Positions 1 to 11,106 of a DNA stretch of 64,000 nucleotides are shown piece by piece. The notes below the pieces were generated by a model. That model was not told the origin of the DNA. It saw only the letters and a program-made list of their open reading frames with translations, and did no database searches. A program made the position numbers and the translations under genes. The DNA comes from Gymnopilus junonius (lineage: Eukaryota; Basidiomycota; Agaricomycetes; Agaricales; Galerinaceae): contig JADNYJ010000131.1 of assembly GCA_015501075.1 (NCBI GenBank), forward strand, positions 53,238 through 117,237, written 5' to 3'. The stretch's first letter is position 1; every line of letters begins with the position of its first letter.

Positions 1-2030
1 GCTGCACTCAATAGGCTTAGCAGCACCAAGTCTCAGAAAGAGGCTCATGCATATGAGCACTTATTGTCTGATGCTGAAGAAGATGTCTTGGCTGATTGGG
101 CAAAAACACTTGGTTGGCATGGCCTGCTGGTCATCTTATATATGCTCACTGAGCATGCATTGGCAAGAAAAATAACATTCTGGATCAGATTTCTCAAGGC
201 TGATGATATTGTTTGAATTGTCATTTGTGATCTAGTTGATTGCTGGGACTAAAGTTGGCACAAATTGGCTGCACAAGTTCATGGACAGGCACCCAGAACT
301 TAAGATAAAGAAGACCTCTGCTCTTGAAGAATGTCAAGCATGGTCACTGAATCACACAGTTGTTGCTGATTTTTTCAAAATGGTGAAAGATGTCATTGAT
401 GTATGTTCTTAATGCAGCCTATAATGACATCATTGATTCATTGATATCTAATCTAGGAATATCAAATCCCACCCAAGAATATTTACAATGCTGATGAGAA
501 GGGAATCCAACTTGGAGTCATAAAGAGTGTCACAGCAATTGTGGATCACAACCAAAAGAATGTCCAGCAAGTTGAGAATAGCAACAGGGAGATGGTCACC
601 ATTATTGAAACAGTTTCAGCTGATGGTTTGGCACTTCCACCTTCAGTTATTTTTCAAGGAAAGCAATGAGTCCTAGAGTGGATAAAAGAGAACCCATGTG
701 ATGCCAGGTAATTGTAATTCACTAGATGTTGTCTATACAATTGTCAATATGCATTCTTTTTCCCATATGTGATTTAGTATATCAATTTCCAAAAACAGAT
801 GGACTGACAAGGAGCTTGGAAGTACATAGATTGAAAAAGACTTCCATCCCATGTCCCAGGTGCAGAATAAATCAAATGGTTATTGCCTTCTGATTCTTGA
901 TGGGCATAACTCACATTGCACCTTCAAGTTCTGCCACTTTGCCTCCAAGAACTGGATTATAGTCATTTGCTTGCCATCCCATACAACCCATGCTTTGCAG
1001 CCCTGCTATGTCAGTGTCTTCAGCCCCTTGTCTAGTCACTGGAAATCACTTGTTGTTTGCCTATCTCATGATGGTATTGCCATCACAAAGTTCAACTTTC
1101 TAAAACACTATCATACTGCATGTCAGAAAGCCTTCAAACCAGCTACAATTATTTCTGCATTCACAAAATCTGGAATCTGGCCATTAAATCCACTTGCCAT
1201 TCCTGATGAGGCCTATGAACCTGCAAAGAACACAACAACCCAGGCAGCAATGCCTGTGTCATCCAATCTCACTCCCCTTTTACAAGCAGTTGATGAGGCT
1301 GACATCAATTCTACACCATCAAGCTCTACTACACTAAGCACTGGTGGTACTGGACCTATCTCTGTAGCATCTTCCACCAATTCCTCCCAGTCCAATATCT
1401 CTTCCTTATCCATTACTATGCAATGTTACCAACTAGCCAGCCTCCCCACCTCCTTACTACCCACTGCTGGCAGAGCAGACCTGTGCAAGCAGAATGATCA
1501 GCTGTGGGCACTCCTGGAAGAAGTAAAGGTCCAACTGGAAAGGGACCATGCTATAAAGGTGCTTATGGTAGAGGAAAATGAGCAGCTATGACAGATTTTG
1601 TATGAGAAGGAAACTCAGAAGAAAAAAACCTACTCATCTTCTGAGGCACATCATATGACTTCAGAGGAGAATTTAGAGGCCCTGGTACTTTCAGAGTTGA
1701 AGGGAATGTGGAAAGGGGTGATGAAAGATGCAGCTTTCAAAACAGCCTTGAAGTTACATCAGAAATTAATCGAGGATGCAGAGAAGAAGGTGGTACAGGA
1801 ACTGAGGAGAGCTGAGAAAGAGGCAGCACAGGAATTGAAGAGAATTGAAAGGGAGGCAGTACAGGAATTGAAAGGGGTAGAACAGGAGGAGAAGAAATGA
1901 AAATGTGAGGAGGAAAAGAAACAGAAAGCCAAGGAGAAGGCAACAGAGCAGGAACAGAAATGAGCAGCAAGGGAGGAAAAGGCAAGAGAGAAGGTTGAGA
2001 AAGAAAATACAAAAGCACATGGCTGAGATC
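1..2030 (+). pseudogene. pogo/jerky-type (DDE_1) transposase remnant, 5' end outside window
   Basis: Decayed transposase of the Tc1/mariner-pogo superfamily, which would cut and paste its own element. Pieces lie in several frames. A helix-turn-helix-like stretch (GTKVGTNWLHKFMDRHPELK) is at about 250-310. The first catalytic Asp region (YNADEKGIQLG) is near 480-520. The second Asp (LLILDGHNSH) is at 899-901. The usual LQPxDVxVF motif follows near 990-1015, but its Asp codon is TAT (Tyr) at 1007-1009, so the DDE/D triad is broken. A Ser/Thr-rich linker and a Lys/Glu-rich coiled-coil tail (1500-2030) follow. Frame breaks and stops occur throughout. I see no CG dinucleotide before about 1771. 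The family call is firm; the exact 3' end is not. Confidence 0.75.
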
Positions 2031-2685
2031 ACAGTAGGGGCCTAAGTCAAGGCAGAGGTCAAGGCAGAGGCTGGAGTACTGCAACTGCAGCTTATGCCTG
2101 AGGTGAGAGTGAAGAGCCTGAGGAGGGATCTGAGGATCTAGGAAGCCAAGTATTTGAGGATGAGTGGAACATTGTGCAACATATTGCATTTGGCATACCT
2201 GAACCACCTCATCCCAGACTCCATTTTCAGCAAGCACAACCTTCAGTTAATAACCCTCCTCCTGTGCCCATGCCACCTCCAGCATTGACCTTGATGAATT
2301 TCATTGCTTTGCAGTCATCCCAAGTGGCAGATCAGGCTGGTTCAGTCAACACAGTAAGTGCACCAGCCAGAAAAAATCCTACATGTAAAGCACATAAAAT
2401 TTAGCTTTATAGTGAATCTACAATGAATAGGAAAAGCTTACCTTGGCTTGATGTGACTGTGATGCTGCTTGATGATGAGCAATGATGAAGGAAGTGAAAG
2501 ATAAATGACTTTATCCTTATCTCTGCTATCAGCATGCATCATAGCCATGCCAAAGCACAATGATTCCCATGCATGGCTGGCTTCCATGTGAATTCACTAT
2601 TTTGGGGTCTCTCCAGAAAAAAATTCATTGTGCCAGTTGCAGTCAAATAAAAAATATCAACTTTGAGTACTGTACACTTTAGATG
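2031..2685 (+). other. decayed tail of the preceding transposon, no intact gene
   Basis: CpG-free sequence. A short open stretch at 2174-2404 encodes a Pro-rich peptide that could be the C-terminal end of the decayed transposase. Nothing recognisable lies between 2405 and 2685, which is the left flank of the LTR element. Confidence 0.35.
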
Positions 2686-2690
2686 TATGA
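2686..2690. repeat. left target-site duplication TATGA of the gypsy element
   Basis: TATGA directly precedes the left LTR and is repeated directly after the right LTR at 9960-9964. Five bases is the usual duplication size for Ty3/gypsy integration. Confidence 0.9.
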
Positions 2691-3175
2691 TGTTAAAGTT
2701 GTGCTTAAATGGAGCAGAGGGAGAGGCAGGGCAGAGCAGAGGAGGTCCATGTCGGAGCTACATTGGAGTATATCAGTGTTGGAGTTGGTCATGAAGCGTA
2801 AACATATGTAGACATAGGTTTGAGACTTCAGCTTCAATGTATGTGTTGTGCTCCATTGTCTGGATGTTGTCTCAAATTTCAGAGTTGGGTTGGACAAGAG
2901 AGCAGAGTAGAGAGCATGGATTGATTAATGAACAATATATGAACTGAGGTACATAATAATAGTTCTAAGGTTTTTATACTACAGAGGAAACTAAGTGGAG
3001 ACTGTATGTGTACTAGTGAGCAGGCAAACGTGTAAGTTATCCTGTGCTACTTGGAGTCATCTAGCTACATGTAACTTAAGTGTCTATGTGTTCTGACCTG
3101 TAGTAATTTGAGGAGATTATGAAGTCAGAGTTCATATAGTCAGAGATCGAGTTGGTCAGAGGCATGTATATAACA
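2691..3175 (-). repeat. 3' LTR of the gypsy element
   Basis: 485-bp repeat matching 9474-9959. It begins TGTTAAAG and ends TATAACA. Most differences from the other LTR are TG in one copy against CA in the other, as expected when ancestral CpG sites decayed on opposite strands. Confidence 0.92.
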
Positions 3176-3198
3176 GTATTTCCCCCTTAGGCTGAACC

Positions 3199-4179
3199 TT
3201 GAGGCCTGAGTGTGGGAATAGTCATGTGCTGGTTGGTTTTGGTTGTTTTGAAAATTTCATTCAGTCCTCTCTTCAGTACTTTGATATGGTGCATACCAAT
3301 TCTGGCTTGGAAGATCTTGATGCACAAGAGCAGGAGCTCATGCTCCAGAAGGAAGAGCTTCATCGGAAGCAAGAATGGAAGGAGCAGAAGGCACACGAGG
3401 CAGAGGAGCATGCAGAGGCAGCTCGAGAGGCAGAATGGGTAGCAGAGGAAGCATGGAGGGCAGCAGAGGTGGAGCGGAGAAGTGCAGTGAAAGAGAAGAA
3501 GAAAGCGAAGGTGGTTGCAATGAAGCAGAAGATGGTTGTGATGCAGGAGTTGACTGGAGCATATGAGGAGGTGGAAGGGCTCATCTGTGAGTGGTGTGTG
3601 CAGGTGGTGATGGTGTGCCAGTGGCCAAGGTAAGTCCCATTGTTCTTGTTTTTTTGTTATGATTTAATTATTGACTTATCATTTGTTTTTAGGGAGGGAA
3701 CCAGCAAGGCAGTGTCATGTGAGGCTGCAGAATTCAATGCAAGGGGTGCAAGGTCGCAGAGAAGCTGCAGGGTCAGAGGTGCAGGGGGTCAGAGGTGTGA
3801 CCAGCCAAGGTGAAAAGGGTGGTGAAGCCCAAAACCAAGATACAGCGGAGGTGCCAGGTATTGAGCATTCATGCAATACCTGAGGGAGATCTGGGACTTG
3901 TTGGAAGACATGTCCTGGATCCAAGATCCTACATATGCACAGTCAGAGGCAAGTGAGTCAGAGTACATGCCATCAGATGAGGAGGAGTTGGATGAGGAGG
4001 CAGAGGATTTGGCAGAGGAGTTGGAAACAGTCTTGGCAGCCATGGACATGGGGGAGGAATTGGAGGTGGAGGAGTTGGAGGAGTTGGAGGAAGAGGTAGT
4101 GGGAGTAGTGGTGGGTGGACAGGAGGAAATGGAAATAGAAAGCAAGAGTGAGAGTGAGAGTGAGGAGAAGTGGAGTTGA
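3199..4179 (+). pseudogene. antisense coiled-coil ORF inside the gypsy element
   Basis: Open frame of about 144 codons (3199-3633) on the strand opposite to gag-pol. It encodes a Glu/Ala/Lys-rich coiled coil starting near MVHTNSGLEDLDAQEQELML. A Cys-containing patch (ICEWCVQ) follows. A likely intron with a GTAAGT donor lies at 3630-3692. Further downstream, a strongly acidic stretch is open at 3871-4179 in another frame, suggesting a second exon or a frameshift. I do not know its function. It may be a fungal gene carried by the element, or a regulatory antisense gene of the kind known in some plant LTR elements. Many Arg-for-Trp/Gln/Cys-type changes fit CpG decay. Confidence 0.55.
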
Positions 4180-4360
4180 AGAGGAAAAGGGAAGAGTCAT
4201 CAGAGTCAGAGGAGTTGGAGTATGAGGAGTTGGAGGACGAGGTGCCAGCAAAGCATGCTCATCAATAGATAGTTATTTTTTTTTTTTTTTTGTAGTCTTT
4301 CTTTTGTTTTTCTATATACTTGTTTTTTCTTGTTAGTGATGTTTTTGGGTGAATCATAAG

Positions 4361-7300
4361 CTAAGTGAGAGATGAAAGGGGTCTGGGTTTGTTGGGGTAA
4401 GTGGAGTGAAAGTCAGAGATGAGGTTGGGTGCATGTTCAAGTTCAGTAGCTGGGAGCCAGGATTGTTCTTCATTGGTGCCTTCATAACCTAACCACCAAA
4501 CTAAGTACAATAGTTTGCACTTGCATCATTGATCAAGCTTGGAGTTGAGGACTTTGGCAATTTCATATTCGATTTCACCTTCAACTTCAACAGGTGGAGG
4601 TGGAGGTTGAGTCTGATTTGGAATGATGTTGGAGTAAATGGTTCCAGCATAGAAACATGGTAAATGGGGTGAACACCATGCATGGAGTCAGGAAGTTGTA
4701 AGGTAAAGGAATGTGTGCCAGCTTTGGTGATGATATCAAAAGGACCATAATATTTTTTGGAGAGTTTCTTGGAGGGATGTGTGGTGTGGAAGAATTTTGC
4801 TTTGATGAATGCTTGTTGTCTGACTTGGAAGTCCAGTGGCAGAGTATGTCAGAGGTCGGCAGAGACTTGATAGTGCTTTTGTGATTCAGCAATAGCATTA
4901 TTCAGTTCTTTGTGTAATTTGTCTAAATCAACAACAAAGTCATGAGCATGAGTGGAGGTGAGGTCACATTCAGGGTGGATAGCCATGTTAGGGTGGTAAC
5001 CTTTATTAGTGAAGAAAGGTGAGATGCCAGTTGTAGCACTAGGAGCATTATTGTAAGCAAACTCTGCAAGAAGTAGTAGACTTGACCAATTGTCTTGCTG
5101 ATAGTTGCAATAAATTCGGAGGTATTGCTCTAGTGTCTGATTAGTACATTCAGTCTGGCCATCACCTTCAGGATGGTATCCAGAGGTGAAATGTAGTTTC
5201 ATGTCGAGTGCTTTTCCTAGAGAGTGGAAAAAGCAGGAGACAAATTCAGGTCCATGGTCAGAGGTGATGTGTTTGGGGATGCCATGCTTTGAGAATACAT
5301 GCATAACAAAAAGCATGGTGAGGTCTTTGGAGGTACAAGCAGAGGTGGTTGGAATAAAGATAGCTTGCTTGGTGAGTTGGTCAACAATGACTAGGATCGC
5401 ATTGTGTCCATCAGATGTTGGAAGGATTTCAATAAAGTCCATTGAGATGGAGTTCCAGGGATGTTCGGGGATCAGAAGCTGCTTGAGCAATCCATAGGGT
5501 TTATGTCATTGAGGTTTGGAACACATACATGTAGTACATGATTTGCAGTACTTCTTTATGAAGTCATGGAGTGAAGGCCAGGTGTAATCACAGAGGATAA
5601 GACTCATCATCTTATTTTGACCAGGGTGTCCAGTGAGGATGTGATCATGCTTGTGTTGGAGTATGCAGAGTCAGAGGTTGGAGGCATCAGAAACATAGAT
5701 ATGGGATTCATGATGGAGGTAACCTTCTGGATCTAAAGACCAGTGTGGTTTTGGTTCCTTCAAATGTGCAAGGTAAACTGGGTTGGAGGGTAGCACAGTG
5801 AGGATGTCTTGTCAGAGTAGGTCGGAGTCCATGAGTGATACTGCACAGAGGGTCAGTTCAAAGAGTTGGGTGGCATGGAGGGATGCAGAGACTTGTTCTT
5901 GAGTGAAAATGGGTCGGAAGTTGCTGGGATTGACACTTGCATAGTCGCTATTTCCCTCTTTGGGGTAGACATCCCATCATCTAGTTAAAGAGTCAGGTTT
6001 TGTTCCAAGATGTCCAGGGCAGAAATGAATGATGAGGTTGAATTGACAGAGGTATTTGGACCAGTGGGCTTGTCAGTGTGTAAGAACTTTTGTAGTTGCA
6101 AAATATGTTAAATTCTTGTGGTCAGTGATGACATCAATTGGAGTGGTGGAGCCTTCCAGATAGTGTCGCTATACTTTAAACACATTGAAAATTGCCAGTA
6201 GTTCTTTATTGTGGGTGTCATAGTTAATTTCAGGACCTGTGAAAGTATGTGAGTGAAATGCAACAGGGTGAATCTCATCATTGGAGGTGTGGATGGAGAG
6301 GATCACTCCAAGTGTGTAGTCAGAAGCATTGGTTTCAACAATAATCGGACTGTCAGGAACCCAGTGAGTGAGGATTGGAGTGGTTGTAAATGCTTTCTTA
6401 GCTTGCTGAAAGCTTTTCAAGCAGCATCATTGAATTGCCAAGGGATTCCTTTCCTAGTGAGTCAGGTGAGCAGAACAATGATGTTGGAGTAGTCAGAGAT
6501 AAAACATTGGTAGAAATTCACAAAACCTAAAAAGGATTGAACATCCTTAATCTTCTTGGGTTCAGGCCAGTCTTGGATGGTCTTGATCTTGCTTTCATCC
6601 ATCTGGAGGCCTTCTGGGGAAAGGATGAATCCAAGGTAATTTACCATGTTTGTAGAGAAATTGCATTTGTCAGAGCAGGCATATAGACCATGTTGTCGGA
6701 GATGTCAGAGGACTTCACAGACATGTTTCTTATGCTGGGTAGGATCATCAGAGTAGATTAGAATGTTGTCGAGGTAAATGATGATAGACACATCTAATAA
6801 ATCACTTAGTATATCATTCATAAAGCATTGAAAAATGGCAGGTGCATTGGACAGTCCAAATGGCATAACGTTCCATTCAAATGATCCATAGTGTGTTCAG
6901 AATGCTGTTTTCCATTCATCACCTTCTGCTATGCAGACTAGGTGATAGGCATGTCAGAGGTTGATAGCTGTATAGATGCATGCTTTACCAGCAGTGGACA
7001 GGAGGTCAGAGATGAGCAGAAGTGGATATTGGTCTTTCTTCATGATCTTGTTTAAACCTCTGAAGTTGATGCAAAGTTGTAGTGATCCATCCTTTTTGTG
7101 AACAAAAAGGATCAGAGCACCATGCAGAGAGGTTGAAGGATGAATGAAACTGATTTGGAGGTGCTCATCAATGAATTCTCAGAGGGATTGAAGTTCGGAT
7201 TGTGAAAGGGAGTACATGTGTCCAACTGGAGGGAAAGTGCCAGGTTCCAGATTAATCTTGAGGTCATAAGGTTGATGGGGTGCAAGCATGTCAGCTTTAG

Positions 7301-7949
7301 ATTTACTGAAGACATCTGCAAAGTCATGGTATTCAGGAGGAATACTAGACAGATCAGGTGCTTCATTGGAGATAGAAGCAGCATGAGCAGAGATGTCAGA
7401 GTTGGAGAGGTGAACAGTGAAACTTTGAGTGCCAGGTAACTTGCATGCTCTTGCAAAAGCAGCTGCATTGATTAGTGGGATGTGAGGTACATCAGAAGAT
7501 GCTATGGAGGTCAGAGGTGTCGGAGTTGTAACCATAGGAGTAGTCAGAGGAAGCAGAGGGGTTGGAGGTTCCAATAGTGGAGGTGTAGGCAGCAGAGCTG
7601 GCCTAGGGGATGACGTCAGAGCTAGGTCATCAAGTAGTTCAGAGCAGAAGTTGATATGGCCCAATTTCCAGTCAATCAATGGATTGTAGCAGAAGAGCCA
7701 GTTATATCCTAGAACCAGAACACAAGAAGAATCCAGTGAGGTTATGAAAAAGTTGATAGTAATGGTTTCACCAGAGGGGAATGTAATCGGAAAGAAGAGG
7801 GTTTCAGTAATCATGTTGCCATAGGAGCCATCAATTAGTTTGAGCTTAACTGGATTGATTGGAGAAGGGAGTAAATTATTAGAATGAATGAAATGGGTAT
7901 CAACAAAACAATGACTAGATCCAGAGTCAATTAATGTTAAGGCTTTCAA
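4361..7949 (-). pseudogene. gypsy pol: protease, RT, RNase H, integrase, chromodomain
   Basis: Polyprotein of the chromovirus, split by stops and frameshifts. The retroviral-type protease motif (TLIDSGSSHCFVD) is at about 7900-7940. The RT lies at about 7110-6460; its active site reads YLDN near 6760-6780 where YLDD is usual. RNase H (PIIVETNASDYTLGVIL) is near 6300-6360. The integrase core at 5490-4849 keeps D (SMDFIE), D (ITSDHGPEF) and E (GQTECTNQTLEQ). A chromodomain is at about 4500-4370 (YLVWWLGYEGTNEEQSWLP), ending at a stop at 4361-4363. The chromodomain would steer integration to marked chromatin. Identity is certain; activity is very unlikely. Confidence 0.92.
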
Positions 7950-8149
7950 GTCAGAGCAGATTGGAGATGTTAGCAGAAGTCAGAGTGAATCAGGATCAGA
8001 AAGAGCAGATACATTTAGTCTTACTTCCTTCATGTGCACACAGCCAGTGTCAATGTGATCCCCAGTGTGTGCAAAGGGATGAGGACTGCTGACTATTTTT
8101 TTGAATCCTCAGTGCTGGGATTTGTAACTTTGGCAGCATGTGCTTTTGC

Positions 8150-9436
8150 CTTGGAGGCAGAGGAAGTTGACTTCGGACACTCATTAGCTCAGTGTCCAAG
8201 TGACCCACAGAAAAGGCAGAGGTTGTTGTCGAATTGATGTTTGCATTTTTCCATGGTCAGCTTGCCATCCTTGCCAAGCTTGTTGGAGATGGAGTCAGAG
8301 GTTTTTGGAGCAGAGAAGTTGCCCGAGTTGTTCTTGCAGTTGGAGGAGGATTGTGAGGACTTGTTGTTGTTATTAACATGGTTGTTGTTGGAACATTTTT
8401 TGGAGGACCTGTCAGAGGTATGATCAGATGTTTTGTCAGAGGACTTTTGCATGTTCTTGTCCTGTCAGGGCTTCTCACAGATGCATTCCCAATAGTGAGT
8501 GTCAATGTCTTGGGTGAGCTCTTGAAGGGCTTCAAGAGTTTGTGGCTTGCCATGGCTAGCTATTACATCCTTGATGCATTCCGCCAGACCAGAGTGGTAG
8601 CAGTATCAGAGAGCGACACTGTCCCAGCACAAGCGAATAGCCAGGCACTTGAATTTGATGCTGTACTTGATGATCCTTTGGTTTTCAGGCATCTTCAAGT
8701 TTTCAAGGGCAACAGCAGCATCAGAGGTCAGATTGAACGGACCAAATTCAGACTTCAGCATGCCAATAAAGGCTTGCCAGTTGTCTATCCATGGTTCAAA
8801 AGTTGTTGAGTCCAGGATTGTGGGCTCAAAAAATTCCATTGCAAGGCCACAAAGGTAGGAAAGGGCAAATGTAACCTTGTCTTCATCGGCAGTGTAGGCA
8901 TGGTTGTTTTGAAAGTAAAGGTTGCACTGTAAAATAAAACCATTAAGTTTGCGGGTGTTGGAGCCATCAAAAGTGTTGGGCTTGCATGCTTTGGTTTTGG
9001 TGCTCCTTGGAGTATCGCGATGCTTGAGCTCTTTGGTCATGAGCATCAATGCTTCAGCAAGGTTTGGAGTGGTGTTGTGGTCAGAGTTGCAATCAGAGTG
9101 ATCATCATGGTCAGAGTTGTGATTGGAGTGATCATTGGAGTGGGGGTCAAAATTGTCACCATCATCATCAGGGTTGGGTTCACCACCAGGAGAACCAGGA
9201 GGTGGCAATGGGTTGGGTTCACCACCAGGGGAACCAGGAGGTGGCAATGGATTGGGACTGGCTTGTCTCATTGATGAGGGTCCCGAGGGCAAAGGAGTCA
9301 GGGTGCTGAGGTAGGTCAGAGTTTGTGTGTTTGGACAGTCAGGGTAGTTTCTGATATTTTGAATCACAATGTTGCAGGATTCAATTTGTCCAGCTATACA
9401 GGAGTTGGCAGTAGTATGGGATGTTGAGGTGGCCAT
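8150..9436 (-). pseudogene. gypsy gag with zinc knuckle
   Basis: Starts at an ATG at 9436, just inside the 5' LTR. A Pro/Gly repeat (NPLPPPGSPGGEP, twice) and an Asp/His/Ser-rich linker come first. The retrotransposon gag core follows (PNTFDGSNTRKLNGFILQC, and FEPWIDNWQAFIGMLKSEFG near 8800). The frame is lost at about 8606 and resumes with a CCHC zinc knuckle, CLFCGSLGHLANEC, at about 8160-8210. The protein would form the particle and bind the element RNA. At least one frameshift and several stops make it a pseudogene. Confidence 0.85.
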
Positions 9437-9473
9437 AGTCAGGAGTCCAGAAGCAGTATGAGTTTGTATATAC

Positions 9474-9959
9474 TGTTAAAGTCATGCTTAAATGGAGCAG
9501 AGGGAGAGGCAGGGTGGAGCAGAGGAGGTCCACATCAGAGCTACATTGGAGTATATCAGTGTCAGAGTTGGTCATAAAGCATAAACATATGTAGACATAG
9601 GTTTGAGACTTCAGCTTCAACGTATGTGTTGTGCTCTGTTGTCTGGATGTTGTCTCAAATTTCAGAGTTGGATCAGACAAGAGAGCAGAGTAGAGAGCAT
9701 GGATTGATTAATGAACAATATATGAACTGAGGTACATAATAATAGTTCTAAGGTTTTTATACTACAGAGGAAACTAAGCAGAGACCATACATGTACTAGT
9801 GAGCAGGCAAACATGTAAGTTATCCTGTGCTACTCAGAGTCATCTAGCTATGTGTAACTTAAGTGTCTATGTGTTCTGACTTGTAGTAATTTGAGGAGAT
9901 TATGAAGTCAGAGTTCATATGGTCAGAGATTGGAGTTGGTCAGAGGCATGTATATAACA
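9474..9959 (-). repeat. 5' LTR of the gypsy element
   Basis: 486-bp partner of the LTR at 2691-3175, followed by the duplicated target TATGA at 9960-9964. It should hold the promoter for minus-strand transcription of the element. TATATAAC lies at its outer end. Confidence 0.92.
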
Positions 9960-10028
9960 TATGATTATTAAATAGAACATAAAATCTCTCAAAAAATTAG
10001 CTAATAGGAGCATAGTACCTGTGGCAAG

Positions 10029-10880
10029 TTGAGTTGGCCATGTTCAGGGTCACATACAGTAACAGATCTCAGAGAATTGCACTGGATCCTCAGGATTGAA
10101 ATCTGCCATGACCATGAACATCCTTATATTGAATCCACACTCCATTGTTATGGTCTAGATGACCTCAAACCCATTTCTTTGTCTATGGACACAAATATCT
10201 GTCTTGCATCTGCTCAATCCCCTTCAACAACACTCAAAATTGCCTAAATGCAGAATATTCCCTATCATGAAGCTATGGGATCATTGATGTATGCTTCTCT
10301 TGGCACTCATCCTGATATCACCTATGCCATACAAACTGTCTCTTGATTTTCTCAGAACCCTGGCAGTGTGCATTGGGCTGCTGTTAAACATATTTTCCAT
10401 TATCTCAAAGGCACAAAAGAATTATGGCTCACCTATGGCAGAAAATTGACTGATTATGCAGATGCTGATGGAAATATGGCTGAGGATCAACATGCTATAT
10501 CTGGGTACACATTTATTTTACACAGTGGTGCTGTTTCCTGGTCCACCAAGCAACAGGAAATTATTTCTCTCTCAACAACTGAGAGTGAGTATGTGGCTGC
10601 AACCTATGCTTCCAAAGAAGTGCTCTGGCTCCACTCCCTTATTTCCCAATTGTTCTCTGTTGACCTTGCTCCCACCACTCTATTTTTGGACAACCAATCC
10701 ACTATTGCCCTTGCTAAAGACCATCAATATCAGGAACAAACCAAGCACATTGACATAAGATTTCATTTTATTCACTAGATCATTGAAAACAGATCCCTTT
10801 GACTCATTTATTGCCCAACTGATGAAATGATAGCAGACACACTCTTGAAGGCACTTCCATCTCCCAAGGTCAAACATTTT
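10029..10880 (+). pseudogene. Ty1/copia RT C-terminus and RNase H fragment
   Basis: Decayed copia pol remnant. Recognisable blocks are the RT end (YHEAMGSLMYASLGTHPDIT near 10260-10320), the linker (VHWAAVKHIFHYLKGTKELW at 10368-10430), and the RNase H (SGYTFILHSGAVSWSTKQQE, LSTTESEYVAATYASKEVLW, LFLDNQSTIALA). A tail resembling the copia C-terminus (ALPSPKVKHFVAKLGQ) ends near 10890. The 5' part is absent and no LTR is seen. It ends where the Plavaka terminal repeat begins at 10906. Confidence 0.88.
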
Positions 10881-10905
10881 GTGGCCAAATTAGGGCAGGA
10901 CCCTG

Positions 10906-11033
10906 CATCAGGAAAATGGCAAAAAGTTCTTTCAGGTCTTTGGTCTTTGACTATCGATCTTTCGGGTCTTTGTCTTTCGCACCATGATCTTTGAGATCTT
11001 TGTCTTTGAGTCAAGGTCTTTTAGGTCTTTGCT
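10906..11033. repeat. left terminal inverted repeat plus AGGTCTTT subterminal repeats
   Basis: Inverted terminal sequence followed by about nine GGTCTTT/GATCTTT-type units. The same pattern in inverse orientation is at the right end. Confidence 0.75.
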
Positions 11034-11106
11034 TTACACCTACACATTTGTCTTCCAAACTTCAAGTATCTTTCAGACATGCTCAGAATATCGGATCTCT
11101 GTTCAA

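Larger units (their letters stand above)
2691..9959 (-). mobile_element. full-length Ty3/gypsy chromovirus (LTR retrotransposon), decayed
   Basis: A 7.27-kb element bounded by two LTRs of 485 and 486 bp, both starting TGTT and ending AACA, and by the 5-bp duplication TATGA. Reading the minus strand gives the order gag, protease, reverse transcriptase, RNase H, integrase, chromodomain, which is the chromovirus order. A purine tract (AAGGGGGAAA on the minus strand, plus-strand 3179-3188) lies just inside the 3' LTR, as needed for plus-strand priming. I could not identify the primer-binding site. Frames are interrupted throughout, so it is not autonomous. An extra ORF lies antisense between pol and the 3' LTR. 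Confidence 0.93.

Noticed and set aside
7179..7949. An independent 256-codon protein
   Set aside because: Its DSGS motif and position between gag and RT show it is the protease part of the gypsy polyprotein.
10920..11033. AGGTCTTT stretch as a simple minisatellite
   Set aside because: A matching cluster in inverse orientation next to inverted ends at 16.74-16.94 kb makes it part of the Plavaka termini.
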